Origin: a virus
Strand: one strand, 5' to 3'
Virus record (IMG/VR): IMGVR_UViG_3300025127_000009
Span: 124,001 to 188,000 of that record
Length of the DNA: 64,000 bases
Each line of letters opens with the position of its first letter. Within the stretch, counting starts at the first letter, position 1. Shown here in pieces: positions 39,623 to 49,809 of this stretch. The notes below the pieces were generated by a model. That model had not been told where the DNA came from. It saw only the letters and a list, made by a program, of their open reading frames with translations, and made no database searches. The translations under genes and the position numbers were made by a program.

Positions 39623-41971
39623 CTAAGACTTAAGCGCCTTTTTTGCCTTTTTATCAACATAAACGTTATATGCTTCCAAACTGGTCGTAAACCCACTAGA
39701 CGAAAAAGAGTGCTCAACTTTTAGTGTCATATACGTGCCTGTTAATCCTAGCGTTTCTAGAATTGAATCTCTTGTACCTTGCGTTAAGCCTAACAAGGTT
39801 GGCTGCAGATTAAAAGAATAGCCGGGAAAAAAATTAACATTACCGATTATATCAAGCGAAACATTGTAAACTTGAGGTATTATTACCGAGTCTTCGTTTC
39901 TTAGAGATGCAACAACGTTATCATCTGCTCTTGCTTTCTGCACGGCTGAATTAGCCTGATTAAAACTTACTTTTTTAATTATGCTTTGCGCAGAGCCAAC
40001 AGTGTATTTATCATAACTTTTCAACATCTTATCATCTTGCGGAGGACTCGGAGAACTCACGCTAATAAAAAACAGAGATGTTAAATTTTTACTTTCTTTC
40101 TGATCCATTAAATTAATTCTCGGATTTCTTAAATTAATTTTCTTTAAGCGTCCTTCTCTTATGTTATCTTTTATTTTCCCTGCTGCATTTTTATTTACAA
40201 CAATTTGACCTGTTCTTATCGAGTTTTTTACTGGCCTGTGATCTAAAACAAAATCTCTTTCTACAAAATAAGGCTTTATAACCTTAGTTAACAGAGAGGA
40301 AATAAAATTTTTAAACGTTAGTCTTTTCCTGGTGGTATTAATGTAGTCTTCATAAATAATTTTCATTAAAGATTCCAACGCTATTGGTATATCATACAAA
40401 GAAGCAGTTATTACTTTTTTCTTTCCTCCCACCTCTCTACTCTGCACAGGAATTCTAATATTTCCTAAAATAATTCTAAAATCATTTTCTTTGAAATACT
40501 TTTCTCCGTTACTAGAAGCCAAAAATGCGGTAATGACATCTCCAAATTTAAAAAAGTTATAAACACCCAGCATCTCTCCCGGTGTAACAGTCCCAATGAA
40601 ATCTGATTCAGTAGACATTAATGATTCGCCAGATATATTTCTTTGTTCTGTTGAAATTTGATTTACTTGAAAATCTTTGCCCGCCTGCTCTCTAGAAACC
40701 GTAAGCAAGTTTTCCCTTGCGTATTCTACAAACGTATATTTATCTCCGCCTGACATGTTTTCTTGAGCGTAATATTCATCCATGTGGTTTGCGCCGACTA
40801 TATCAAAGAAAAGGTGCTGAACATAAGATGGAGAAAGTTCTATTGTAAAGCCCGCCCTATTTTGTAACAAAGATCTCACAAGGCCTTTCAGTTTATCTGA
40901 ATCTCTTTTTGAAAAAGCAATCTCAAGCCTCTCTATCTCTTTTAACGCATCTTTCTCTCTTTTGCCGTTTAAGTAATTAACAATTTTCTTTTTAGCGCTT
41001 TTACCTGCAGATGGAACTCGCGTCTTTATTAAATCATTTATTGCCGCTCCAACCGCTTCAGAGGTAGGCTTGTCCCTTTCCCTGCCTGACCCTGCATCTA
41101 TCATGTTGTCTATCTCTTTCGAAGAGGGTTCTAAAAAATTCACATCTTTTAAAAACTCATCAATTGCTGAAATATAATCTACCTTTAGTTGAAACGAACC
41201 ATCTTCGTTAAAACTAAACCCGTGATTGTAGTATCTCATAATGTATGTGGCCTGTTGAGCAGTAATGGCATCTATTTGTTTTTTTGTAAAGTTTAATCCC
41301 TTTCTCAATCCAGGAGTAGGAACGTTCCAACCAACTTGCATCATTAATTGATAGTGATTTCCCGCTTGGTTTTTAGAATCTCTTCTTGTATAGTAAGGAA
41401 CAATCAAAGGAAGGTATGTTTCCCCTTGACCTCCCCTTTCAAACACAGATAAATTATTGCCATAAAAAGTAACTGAACTTTCAATATCTGCTTTTTTTGT
41501 TTCGGGCGTAGTTCCTGCAAGTGATATATCTATTTGTTTAATCCCAAGATAACTATACCTTTTGTTTACGCTATCATAAGCACCTCTGCCAGGATTTAAA
41601 GAATTGTGCATATTTTGTAATGGTATGGGTATGACTTCTTTAGTTTCGTCGCCTCTTAAAAAAAACTTTATCATTGGCGTTAAAGATGTTAATTGTGCAT
41701 TATTGAATGTATTGAAAACATTGGACAACTCTCCTGTGCCTTGACTTTGTAAATAAGTGTCGAAAGTAAAAGGATGAACATCTTTGTTCAGAGTTATTAT
41801 CCTGTCTGATCTCCCTCCAACAGATACCTTAGAGTACTCTGGCTTTTCTAATAATTCAGGGGTTAAAGCAGCAAGAATATATTGAGAATTTGAGCCCTGA
41901 GATAGTGTTGCTACCTCTTCTTGCATTCTGTCTATTCCGTTTATTTTTCTTTCTGCATCAGACGACGCCAT
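39623..41971 (-). CDS. baseplate hub protein, gp27-like
   Basis: 782 residues from ATG 41971 (GGAG upstream; the frame is open further to a TTG). The C-terminus VYNVSLDIIGNVNFFPGYSF, then TYMTLKVEHSFSSSGFTTSLEA, is the hallmark of hub and late-control proteins, with the strand-rich I-x-G-x-x-x-F-x-P-G motif and a closing H-x-F-x-x-x-G-F-x-T. The middle is helical and basic. It is likely the central hub through which DNA and the tape measure pass. The gene upstream is gp53-like. Confidence 0.65.
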   Translation of the reverse strand: MASSDAERKINGIDRMQEEVATLSQGSNSQYILAALTPELLEKPEYSKVSVGGRSDRIITLNKDVHPFTFDTYLQSQGTGELSNVFNTFNNAQLTSLTPMIKFFLRGDETKEVIPIPLQNMHNSLNPGRGAYDSVNKRYSYLGIKQIDISLAGTTPETKKADIESSVTFYGNNLSVFERGGQGETYLPLIVPYYTRRDSKNQAGNHYQLMMQVGWNVPTPGLRKGLNFTKKQIDAITAQQATYIMRYYNHGFSFNEDGSFQLKVDYISAIDEFLKDVNFLEPSSKEIDNMIDAGSGRERDKPTSEAVGAAINDLIKTRVPSAGKSAKKKIVNYLNGKREKDALKEIERLEIAFSKRDSDKLKGLVRSLLQNRAGFTIELSPSYVQHLFFDIVGANHMDEYYAQENMSGGDKYTFVEYARENLLTVSREQAGKDFQVNQISTEQRNISGESLMSTESDFIGTVTPGEMLGVYNFFKFGDVITAFLASSNGEKYFKENDFRIILGNIRIPVQSREVGGKKKVITASLYDIPIALESLMKIIYEDYINTTRKRLTFKNFISSLLTKVIKPYFVERDFVLDHRPVKNSIRTGQIVVNKNAAGKIKDNIREGRLKKINLRNPRINLMDQKESKNLTSLFFISVSSPSPPQDDKMLKSYDKYTVGSAQSIIKKVSFNQANSAVQKARADDNVVASLRNEDSVIIPQVYNVSLDIIGNVNFFPGYSFNLQPTLLGLTQGTRDSILETLGLTGTYMTLKVEHSFSSSGFTTSLEAYNVYVDKKAKKALKS

Positions 41972-41988
41972 TTTAACAAACTCCAAAT

Positions 41989-42342
41989 TTACGTGTATTT
42001 ACCATCAGGTTCAACCACCGCATTATAAACTGACCTCCAGTTTTCGGGTATAAACACGGTCTCTCCAAGAGTAACATGAAAATCAGTTGGTTTTCTATTG
42101 TAAAACGCGATAACCCACCAAAGGTTTGGATCACCATATTCTTTGTCGGCTAGTTTATAAAATCTAGTTCCAAGTTTCCAAATTATTGGGTGTACGCGAA
42201 TATCTTGTATTTGCTCATCTGATAATAAAACAAATTTTGGGGCGGCATAATGTTTTATTGTTTTCACACCTCTTTCTTTTAATATGTTCTTGTACCTTTT
42301 TTCACTATTCTCTATAGTATCTCTTAACCCATATCTAGACAT
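41989..42342 (-). CDS. baseplate wedge protein, T4 gp53-like
   Basis: 117 residues. WKLGTRFYKLADKEYGDPNL followed by WWVIAFYNRKPTD and GETVFIP has the typical W-x-x-G-x-R-F-Y-K-L-A...W-W-V-I-A-x-Y-N order of gp53 family LysM-like baseplate proteins. In T4, gp53 completes the wedge. It shares 1 nt with the upstream gene and is separated by 17 nt from the hub gene. Confidence 0.75.
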   Translation of the reverse strand: MSRYGLRDTIENSEKRYKNILKERGVKTIKHYAAPKFVLLSDEQIQDIRVHPIIWKLGTRFYKLADKEYGDPNLWWVIAFYNRKPTDFHVTLGETVFIPENWRSVYNAVVEPDGKYT

Positions 42343-43211
42343 TATACGTTCCCCAAAATCTTGTTATACTTTTTCATAAGTTCTTTTGTGCTTTGATTAT
42401 CTGGTAAGTTGGTCTTCACTCTTAGCATCGGTGAGTCATCTCCATCCTCTACAAAGTGAACTTTGCCAGTTAATTGTTCTATCCCGTATGGATAGGCCGT
42501 GTTCTCTTCGTCAGAACTGCCTCGGCCACCAAGCCATTTGTGGTCTTTCCAGCCAAGTTTATGCTCATGTACAACCTGCAGACTGCATTGAAAATCAAAC
42601 GCTTTTGGTATAAAAGTATGGCTTTTATTTGGGGCGCTTTTATTGTTTCCATAATTGCCATTATAATCTTTGTAAATATTGCTAGGTGATGAGTGCAAGA
42701 CTGCACCTCCAGGTGGATGATGAAAACCTGCTTCTAAATCTGGCGTAAAACTTACTGAATTCATCCAACAAGCCAGACCCGCTTTAAAAGCATTTAATTT
42801 GTTAACTCTAAAATTTGCATTTTTAATTAAATTTGCAAACTTAACCTTTATTAGAGGATATGAAGACATTGTGTGAATGTCCTTACCATCAACCTCATAA
42901 CTAGGATACATGTTAGCAACTAAGTGTTCTAATTGATGCATATTCTCTCTTGCTTCCCTCAAACTATAAGATGGTATTTTTAGAGCCAGGTTTATTGTTC
43001 TGGTTGTACCAGCAAAACTGCCAATGGGATCGTTTCTACCAAAAACTTTTTCACTTGACCAGTCACTGTTAAAAGAGTCAGAAAAATCTGTAATCCAGGC
43101 GGGAAAGACTGCTGTTTTCTGTGACGCCAAATGCACAAATTCTATCAAATACCCACTTTCTTCCAAGGCACCTAAAACTGGGTCGAAAGATGTTGTATTA
43201 CTAAATCCCAT
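42342..43211 (-). CDS. tail/baseplate structural protein
   Basis: 289 residues, largely beta. Motifs such as AVFPAWITDFSDSFNSDW, SSEKVFGRNDPIGSFAGTTR and INLALKIPSYSLREARENM recall tail-end proteins of T4-like marine phages, with LEHLVANMYPSYE next. It is placed between gp53-like and tape-measure genes, so a baseplate or tail-initiator role (gp54/gp48 position) is suggested by order. Strong GGAG site. Confidence 0.55.
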   Translation of the reverse strand: MGFSNTTSFDPVLGALEESGYLIEFVHLASQKTAVFPAWITDFSDSFNSDWSSEKVFGRNDPIGSFAGTTRTINLALKIPSYSLREARENMHQLEHLVANMYPSYEVDGKDIHTMSSYPLIKVKFANLIKNANFRVNKLNAFKAGLACWMNSVSFTPDLEAGFHHPPGGAVLHSSPSNIYKDYNGNYGNNKSAPNKSHTFIPKAFDFQCSLQVVHEHKLGWKDHKWLGGRGSSDEENTAYPYGIEQLTGKVHFVEDGDDSPMLRVKTNLPDNQSTKELMKKYNKILGNV

Positions 43212-43224
43212 TTTACCACTCCTT

Positions 43225-46107
43225 TTAAGTTCTTCTTTGCACGGTAGCCAGCGAATCTTCTACCGCTGCTGCAAACTTCCTCTCACTAATAGATAGTTCT
43301 ACATCGCCTTTTTGTTCTAACAGTTTTTTTGTCACCGCTAGGATCTCATCCAAAGCCTTTGCAAGTGGGCCATCAGCCTTTGCAGCGTAAAACTTGTCTT
43401 TCTTATTAAAAACAGGTTGTACATAATTCTGTTCTAGATTTCCTGTGCTCATATTTGGCATAGTAGACATGGGAGAAGTAAGGTCCTCATAAGTTACAAT
43501 CTTTTTAAGTTGGCCGGTACGCAACAAATATTGTCTTTGATACTTATCTTTTCTCCTGTTTCTAAGCATCAAATCTCTGCGGTTTTGAACATTTCCTGGT
43601 GGGTAATCTTTATCAAATTGTTCTCGCTCTGGAGACTTATTAAATCCCATCAGACTTACTGTTCCATCTTCTGTCGCTGGAACAATTAATTCTCTTCTGA
43701 TTCCTTTAAATTGTTTTTCGGATAAGTTATCTGCTACCTTTTCCTCGTTCAGCGCTTCTTTTACCGGAGACTTTGCGGCTTGCGCCTCCTTTGCTTTCTT
43801 TTCTTGTAATTCTCGGGCTTTTTCTTCCTTCCTCTTTTTTTCTTCCGCCTTTCTTTTTTGAAGTGCCTGTAATCTTAATTCTTTGCGTCTTTCTTCTTTT
43901 TTCTTCTTCTCCTGTAACTGTCCGGACTTTATTTCTTCCTCTTCCTGTCTATTCTTTTCCATCATTATTGATTGAAGTTCTTTGTCGGTTCCGCTAATAG
44001 ATTGTAAAATTGGGGTTTTCTCATCAAGAAGTTGTTGTGCTTCTTTAGAAATAATCTCAGGACTCTTTACCTCGCTGGCAAGAGACATAATCACACCTTG
44101 TGTTTTGATATTTTCTGCTTTTATTAATTCTAAATCTTTTGCTCTTTGGGCTTCCTGTTTCTTTTGTTTTTGTTCCTCTTTCGCAACTTCTTGTTGCATT
44201 TTCTCGTCAAAAAAACCGGAGTGTAAAAGTTCTAACGGTTTAGGAGGTTCAGGTACCTCCGTGCTTGTGATGCTTTCTTCTTTTGGCTTGGCACCAGGCC
44301 TTGGTCTATCTTGATTATCTTCTTTGTCAAACACTGCCCCTTTTTCTAACAAATATGCAGCACCAAACATAGCGCCGCCTATCGCTGTGGCAGCGCCCGC
44401 TATGGCAAGGCCTTTTCCAAACTTGCCCCGCCTTTTGCCCGCACCTACAGCACCGCCCATTCCAGCCATTTTTACATGCTCTGGATTCATAGGTGTTGCA
44501 CCCCTGCTTAGCACCTTTGCACTAACCACTGCAGCGGCTGCGCCTAGAGCCCCCAAGCCAATAACAACTTTTCCAATATGGTTGGAAACGGTAGTTGCAA
44601 CCCAATTAAGCATTTTGTCGCCGTCTATCGTGTGAACTAGTTTGTCTATAAGATTAGTTAGTGCTGCATCTATTTTACCTTGCACAGTTAAAGAATTCTG
44701 CGCTTTGAGCACATTACTTTCAAGAGTGGTTTCTGCAGTGTCCATCTGGTCTCTTTGGCCATCAAATTTATCTTTTTGCAGTTTTAAAACACGTTGCAAC
44801 TCATCAACCGGCATGGCCAAATCTTCCCCCAAACCTCTCAAAACACGGGGACTTAAATCTGGGCTACCTGCCCTCTTGTATGCATCTGCAAACATTTGAA
44901 GTTTTTCTGCTGGGTCAGCGGCCAACAACTGCTGTGCACTTAGAAAAGGTTGGCCTATTGCAATATTAAACGCTTGTGCCGCTTTTGCTGCCCCCTCAAA
45001 AGTATCAACGCCTTCACTAAGATTTAATACTTGTGCCACTTCCATTTCAAGATTTTTCGCTTGAAGGGTTATATCTTTAAATATTTTTTCACTTTGACTT
45101 CCAAATCTAGTTAATATTGGTGCCGCTTTATTAAAATCGCTTAATAACTCTCCTGGTGGTCTGCCTATGGCTTCCGCCACCCCTACAAAATTGTTCATTA
45201 CCTCGTTGGCCTGACCTGGTGTTTTGCCTAAAGTCGCCGTTAAAGTAGTGAATGTTTGTGCGGATTCTTCCATTGAAACGCCAAAACGACTTAATACGCC
45301 AATAGTTTTTGTTGTCTCTTTGGCTTGAAAATCCGATAAATCCCCAAAAGTTCTTAAGTTGGTTTTTAGTGCTACTGCACTATTTCCAAGAATACCTTCG
45401 ACATCTTTCGAAACTGCTCCTAGTTCTGAAGCGGCTTCTACTAACCTTATTCTGTCTCTTGATATCGCTGCCTTTTCAAAGATTGATGCTTGAGCGGCAT
45501 CATAAGCCATTACTCTTTCGAAAACTTTTGTTACAGTAGAGCCAAAAAGATTACTAAGAGTCAACGACTCCGCTAATCCTTTTATTACTCCGGGAAAAAA
45601 CCCTCTAGCACTGGCAATACCTAATTCTGACCATCCAGTTTGTAAGCCCAAAGTTGCTTGCAACAACCCTTCTGAAACTCTTTCTCCTTTTTCTAGGGCA
45701 AGTTGATATTTTTTTAAACCTTTGAGTATCTTTGTGTTTTCTTTGTATGCCGAAACTAGTTGTTGATATCGTTCAGATTCAACCTCACCATTTGAAATTA
45801 AAAGGTCTATTTCTTCTTTTAAGACTCTTACCTTTTCTTGTTGTATTTTAACTTTTGCTTCATGAAGGTCTAAAACATCTTTTAAAACTCTAGAGTTTAA
45901 ATCTAAAAATTGAGATAATTTATCAAAATGTTCGTTTATGCTATCAACAGAAGATTTATCTAAACCGGTTCGAAGGCTTTTAGAATCTGTGTCTACCACT
46001 GAAAACAATTCGCTCAAATCATTGATTGCCCTTTCAACGTTTCGCGGATTCGAACTCAGCAGATTGGCTGCTATTTCATTTAATTTAAAGTCTTTTCCTT
46101 CAGCCAT
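43225..46107 (-). CDS. tape-measure protein, paralogue A
   Basis: 960 residues. The N-terminal third is coiled coil; the centre (about 150-430) has repeated helical segments with LTRFGSQSEKIFKDITLQAK and the motif LAADPAEKLQMFADAYKRAG followed by SPRVLRGLGEDL. A Gly/Ala membrane-like stretch lies near residue 540 (IGLGALGAAAAVVSAKVL), then a Lys/Glu-rich charged segment (KKKEERRKELRL). It shares these central motifs with the next gene upstream, so it is a tandem paralogue. Confidence 0.75.
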   Translation of the reverse strand: MAEGKDFKLNEIAANLLSSNPRNVERAINDLSELFSVVDTDSKSLRTGLDKSSVDSINEHFDKLSQFLDLNSRVLKDVLDLHEAKVKIQQEKVRVLKEEIDLLISNGEVESERYQQLVSAYKENTKILKGLKKYQLALEKGERVSEGLLQATLGLQTGWSELGIASARGFFPGVIKGLAESLTLSNLFGSTVTKVFERVMAYDAAQASIFEKAAISRDRIRLVEAASELGAVSKDVEGILGNSAVALKTNLRTFGDLSDFQAKETTKTIGVLSRFGVSMEESAQTFTTLTATLGKTPGQANEVMNNFVGVAEAIGRPPGELLSDFNKAAPILTRFGSQSEKIFKDITLQAKNLEMEVAQVLNLSEGVDTFEGAAKAAQAFNIAIGQPFLSAQQLLAADPAEKLQMFADAYKRAGSPDLSPRVLRGLGEDLAMPVDELQRVLKLQKDKFDGQRDQMDTAETTLESNVLKAQNSLTVQGKIDAALTNLIDKLVHTIDGDKMLNWVATTVSNHIGKVVIGLGALGAAAAVVSAKVLSRGATPMNPEHVKMAGMGGAVGAGKRRGKFGKGLAIAGAATAIGGAMFGAAYLLEKGAVFDKEDNQDRPRPGAKPKEESITSTEVPEPPKPLELLHSGFFDEKMQQEVAKEEQKQKKQEAQRAKDLELIKAENIKTQGVIMSLASEVKSPEIISKEAQQLLDEKTPILQSISGTDKELQSIMMEKNRQEEEEIKSGQLQEKKKKEERRKELRLQALQKRKAEEKKRKEEKARELQEKKAKEAQAAKSPVKEALNEEKVADNLSEKQFKGIRRELIVPATEDGTVSLMGFNKSPEREQFDKDYPPGNVQNRRDLMLRNRRKDKYQRQYLLRTGQLKKIVTYEDLTSPMSTMPNMSTGNLEQNYVQPVFNKKDKFYAAKADGPLAKALDEILAVTKKLLEQKGDVELSISERKFAAAVEDSLATVQRRT

Positions 46108-46113
46108 TTAAAA

Positions 46114-49100
46114 TTACCCCATTCTAGCCGTTGCAATTTTATTAAATCCAACAGTTAAATTAACTTTACTCTCTTTAATATGTATCTGTTCCAAGTTGTT
46201 TTTTAGCATAACTAATTTTTGTAACAACACATCGTCATCGTTTGAAGTCTCGAACTCTGCTTTAATCTTTGGTGCAACAGACATAGCGTATGGCGTGTCT
46301 TCAATTGGCTCAGTTCTTTCAATTTCTACTTTTGATATTGATTCACCTGTTATCTTTGTAGCATCGGCTTTATCTACCATTTCTGATTCTAAACTTGGCA
46401 TAAGACTCATAATGGTTGGTAAAAATGCATTTTGAATTGCAGGTATTGAGCCAATGTAATCCCCCAAAAGCGCACCGCCAATACCGCCGACAATGGTTCC
46501 GAGAGGACCTGCAAGAGAGCCTGCCACAGATCCAATTACACCACCGAGTATGCCTGATCCAACTTGCATAAGTTCTCTTGCTTTTTGTTCGACTGGGGCA
46601 TCCGACATTAACACACTAGCCACTGATGCCACACCTATCAAACTTCCGATGATACCTGCCCCTTTTAAAACTTTTGCCATCGTTGTTGGTGGAATTTTAC
46701 CTAGAAATTTTTGAAACTGCTGCACCGGCTTAAGTGATCTAATTTTTTCTGCTGCACTAGTTCCAATTTTAGCAACCGTATCGCGAGTTGTGCGAGCAGC
46801 GGTTGATATTCCTCGACCGGCTGCCTGGGCTGTGTCAGTTACCGTTGCAACCGCTCTTTGCGCACCTGTTGAAATACTTGATGCTGCCCGTGATGCTTTA
46901 GTTTTAACTTCAAAAGTAACATCTTCGATAGTGCGCGACACCGCTGTACCTGCCTCCTTAACTCCAGTAATAACGTTTCTTGAAGTTTTGGCGAGAACAT
47001 CTCTGGCTCCCTCAATTCTTGTAGATGCAGCAGTTCGAATCGATTGTGCTTTTCCTGTAATACTTTGACTAACTCTTTCGCTAAAATTGGCAATTGCTGA
47101 TCTTGCTTTTTGCGCACGGTCAGAAATACTTCGCAGCGCAGAGGTCATGTCTGCTGTTTTCGCCTTCTTAAAATCACCACCAGCAGCAGTAGCGCGAGCA
47201 CTCAAACTACTGGTAGACTTATATACACTACTAAGGCCAGAACTAACTCCCCCTCTAATTTTAGAAAGGGAGCCGCGCATGCCTTCAAACATGCTCTTAC
47301 CCATATTTCTGGCTGAATTAACAATGCTGTTTGTTCTTGTACGAAGACGGTTTGGGCCGTCTACGGTTACTTTTGGTGGCTCTGATGGTATCGGAGGTTT
47401 ACGAGTTGTCCGTTTAGAAAGGCCAGATTCGCGGGCTTTTGCCTCTGACATTTCTTTGCCATACACATCACGAAATTTGCCTGTGCTCTTATCATAATAG
47501 CCTGCTCTTTCCGATAAAGGAGGAGCACCTTTAGGGCGAGGTTTTGGTTTTTCACTTTTTGGTTTATCTGGTCCGGTAACGGGGCCACTGGGGCCATCAG
47601 GGCCACCAAAACCACCAGGACCCACAGGCTTTATAAATTTAGGATAGATTCTGCTACCTAAAGCCATCCTACCCACTGATAAAATAGCCCCCATACCTGC
47701 TGCTGCAAGAATAACTGTTTCTATATTATCTGTTATAGAGTTAACAGTTCTTCTTAGAATTGGAAACTCATTGTTAATAAATGTTGTTATTCTACTTATA
47801 TGCTTGGATATTGCATTATCAAGTTTCTCTTGTGCTGTGAGCGTTTGCTGAATATCAGCCTCTATCTGCTTCATTTTCGTTGGCTTTGGCGCTACTGCTA
47901 GTTCTTCTTCAAACCTACCAAACTCCGCGCCAACCATTTTTTTGAAACTAGAAGCATCCATTCCAAACTCTTTATACAAGGCTCGTAAAACTCTAGGATG
48001 TATCTCGCCTTGGGCTGCTTGGGCACGCTGGTATGCTCTTGCTATTAGTTTTACTTTGTCGCCTGGCTTAGCCTCTAATAATTCCAAGCCATTTAAAAAT
48101 TCACCACCTAACAAGGCGTTAAACTTCGCTGCCTTCTTCATCGCGTCTTCTGTGGTATCCAAAGACTCTGTTAACTTTTGAAGATCTGAAATGCTTATAT
48201 TCGTCTTTCTGGCCGCAAGGGCGATGCCTCTGAACACACTTGGGAAGTTTGCCCCAAAGCGCGAATACAAGGGAATAGACTCTGCCATTTCTCGAAACAT
48301 TTCTTCGGGCGTGCGAGCCATTTCTTTTGATTGAGCGAGAAGTTGCTTTAAAACATCAGCCTGCTGCGATGCAGTAAAGTCTAAATTTGCATTAAGAAAC
48401 TTATTTATTTCAAAAGTGGCAGAGGCAGACGCACCTAATTTTTGAAACTTACCAGCGAGTGCTATTATTTTTGTTGCTGATCCATCTGCTCTTATATCAC
48501 TAAAAGCCTTTATTGTCTTTTGTGCTTCTGCTGTTAATTGAGACGAAACTTCGGCTGCTTTAGGGCCGTAGGCTGTTCTCAACTCATCTGAAATATTTAC
48601 TAGTTCATCTGTAAACCCAGAAAGACCCGTGTCCTGAAAAAGACTGGCGCGTGCATTGTCCAACATCATCATTTGTTCTGCAACTCTTGTAATTGCTGAA
48701 CCTATCATGTTCATAGGATGAACAGATTTTGCTAGACCTTTTGCAAAGCCCTTTATATTTCCAAGTATGCTTTCAGATCCAAAATTATAAGCCTTTGTTA
48801 TGCCAAGAGTTGCTGCAACCATCCCTCTTGTTAATTCTTCTGCTTTTTCAAAGCCTGCCGTTATTTCGTCATTTGTCTTTATGGCTTTTCGAAGTTCAAG
48901 AAAAAATTGCTTCTTTTGTTCAAGTTCTTTTTCGGTTGCTTCATCTAACTTTCTTGAAGAAAGAAGCATTATCTCTCTCTTTATCGCTTCTGCTGTGTAT
49001 ACTTGTATGTCCCTTACTTCTTTAACAAAGTCCAGGTCCTCTTCATAAAAGACTTTTTCTAGTTCGGCTAATTTTACTTGTTTTTCGTAGAGTGCCACAG

Positions 49101-49260
49101 ACTCTGAGAATGTTAGATTTGATTTCTTGTCTGAGTTGTAGAGGGTTATTAGTTCTGCAATGAACTTCTTATCATCATCTGTTAACTTTCTTTCATTTAA
49201 AGGTTTTTTGAACTTCTCAAAGAGTTCTTGTAGTCTTTTTTGGACTTCTTGTGGAGTCAT
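46114..49260 (-). CDS. tape-measure protein, paralogue B
   Basis: 1048 residues. Coiled-coil N-terminus, a central block with PLYSRFGANFPSVFRGIALA, LEAKPGDKVKLIARAYQRAQ and HPRVLRALYKEFGMD corresponding to paralogue A, then a Pro/Gly linker (VGPGGFGGPDGPSGPVTGPD), many heptad repeats with Ala/Thr (TAAEKIRSL), and Gly-rich hydrophobic segments near the C-terminus (GVIGSVAGSLAGPLGTIVGG). Such proteins set tail length and may form the DNA channel. At 1.5 A per residue this would be about 157 nm (rule of thumb). Confidence 0.8.
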   Translation of the reverse strand: MTPQEVQKRLQELFEKFKKPLNERKLTDDDKKFIAELITLYNSDKKSNLTFSESVALYEKQVKLAELEKVFYEEDLDFVKEVRDIQVYTAEAIKREIMLLSSRKLDEATEKELEQKKQFFLELRKAIKTNDEITAGFEKAEELTRGMVAATLGITKAYNFGSESILGNIKGFAKGLAKSVHPMNMIGSAITRVAEQMMMLDNARASLFQDTGLSGFTDELVNISDELRTAYGPKAAEVSSQLTAEAQKTIKAFSDIRADGSATKIIALAGKFQKLGASASATFEINKFLNANLDFTASQQADVLKQLLAQSKEMARTPEEMFREMAESIPLYSRFGANFPSVFRGIALAARKTNISISDLQKLTESLDTTEDAMKKAAKFNALLGGEFLNGLELLEAKPGDKVKLIARAYQRAQAAQGEIHPRVLRALYKEFGMDASSFKKMVGAEFGRFEEELAVAPKPTKMKQIEADIQQTLTAQEKLDNAISKHISRITTFINNEFPILRRTVNSITDNIETVILAAAGMGAILSVGRMALGSRIYPKFIKPVGPGGFGGPDGPSGPVTGPDKPKSEKPKPRPKGAPPLSERAGYYDKSTGKFRDVYGKEMSEAKARESGLSKRTTRKPPIPSEPPKVTVDGPNRLRTRTNSIVNSARNMGKSMFEGMRGSLSKIRGGVSSGLSSVYKSTSSLSARATAAGGDFKKAKTADMTSALRSISDRAQKARSAIANFSERVSQSITGKAQSIRTAASTRIEGARDVLAKTSRNVITGVKEAGTAVSRTIEDVTFEVKTKASRAASSISTGAQRAVATVTDTAQAAGRGISTAARTTRDTVAKIGTSAAEKIRSLKPVQQFQKFLGKIPPTTMAKVLKGAGIIGSLIGVASVASVLMSDAPVEQKARELMQVGSGILGGVIGSVAGSLAGPLGTIVGGIGGALLGDYIGSIPAIQNAFLPTIMSLMPSLESEMVDKADATKITGESISKVEIERTEPIEDTPYAMSVAPKIKAEFETSNDDDVLLQKLVMLKNNLEQIHIKESKVNLTVGFNKIATARMG

Positions 49261-49272
49261 TTATAAGGCCTC

Positions 49273-49581
49273 TTACTTAAAAGGCCATATTAGTCCAGTG
49301 TCTCTTTCAAAGCCTTTAACAGCCCTGTTTAATTTAAACTTATCCTTCAACGTTTTAGGATTATTTAAACCGTACTGTGTTAGGGAAGACATATATCTTT
49401 TTTCACCCGCGAGGGCTTTAGTAAAAGAGTCAATTTGTGAGCGACTACCCCTAACAGAAACTGGAAAATATTCACCTGTGAAAAGTATATTCAATAACAT
49501 GCGGAGACGTGCGCCATATGCCGCCATAAAACTTTCATCAATTTTAGAAAAGTCAATAACTATTTCTTCTTGTTGTTGCAT
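49273..49581 (-). CDS. small tail protein, unknown
   Basis: 102 residues: MLLNILFTGEYFPVSVRGSR and VKGFERDTGLIWPFK. It lies between the chaperone-like ORF and the tape-measure gene. It has a GGAG site and a late-type motif directly upstream (49594-49606), so it starts its own transcript. Family not recognised; a tail protein by position. Confidence 0.6.
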   Translation of the reverse strand: MQQQEEIVIDFSKIDESFMAAYGARLRMLLNILFTGEYFPVSVRGSRSQIDSFTKALAGEKRYMSSLTQYGLNNPKTLKDKFKLNRAVKGFERDTGLIWPFK

Positions 49582-49593
49582 GGTTATTTCTCC

Positions 49594-49606
49594 ACTATTA
49601 AATAGT
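49594..49606 (-). promoter_or_regulatory. late-promoter-like palindromic motif
   Basis: ACTATTTAATAGT on the minus strand, 12 nt before the ATG at 49581, directly abutting the GGAG. The identical 13-mer occurs at 51412-51424 before the tail tube gene. It may act as a T4-type late -10 element. Confidence 0.45.
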
Positions 49607-49634
49607 TTACAATGCGCAAAAATGAATGCTATTG

Positions 49635-49805
49635 TTATTTTTTGGATTTAGATGCTTTTTCCATCTCTTCATTACGCTTTTCAAAGTGTTGACTCAATCT
49701 CTGGACAAACCAGTTCCTAATCGTAACAGGCAAGTCATACACATCAAAGTAATTCCAGTTGCCGTGTTGAATCAGATAAAATATCTGCTCATGCACATGA
49801 AGCAT
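49635..49805 (-). CDS. small tail-assembly chaperone-like protein
   Basis: 56 residues from ATG 49805, 4 nt after the gp26-like stop. The open frame continues upstream into that gene. The sequence YLIQHGNWNYFDVYDLPVTI followed by RNWFVQRL resembles small tail-assembly chaperones of myoviruses, where a W-x-Y...LP-x-x-x-R-x-W motif recurs. A run of seven T at 49830-49824 lies in the overlap, giving an option for frameshift fusion. Low-to-moderate certainty. Confidence 0.5.
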   Translation of the reverse strand: MLHVHEQIFYLIQHGNWNYFDVYDLPVTIRNWFVQRLSQHFEKRNEEMEKASKSKK

Positions 49806-49809
49806 GTAC

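Noticed and set aside
47087-47497. Plus-strand frame of 136 codons inside the tape-measure gene
   Set aside because: Shadow of the long Ala/Arg-rich coding frame on the other strand; no start context.
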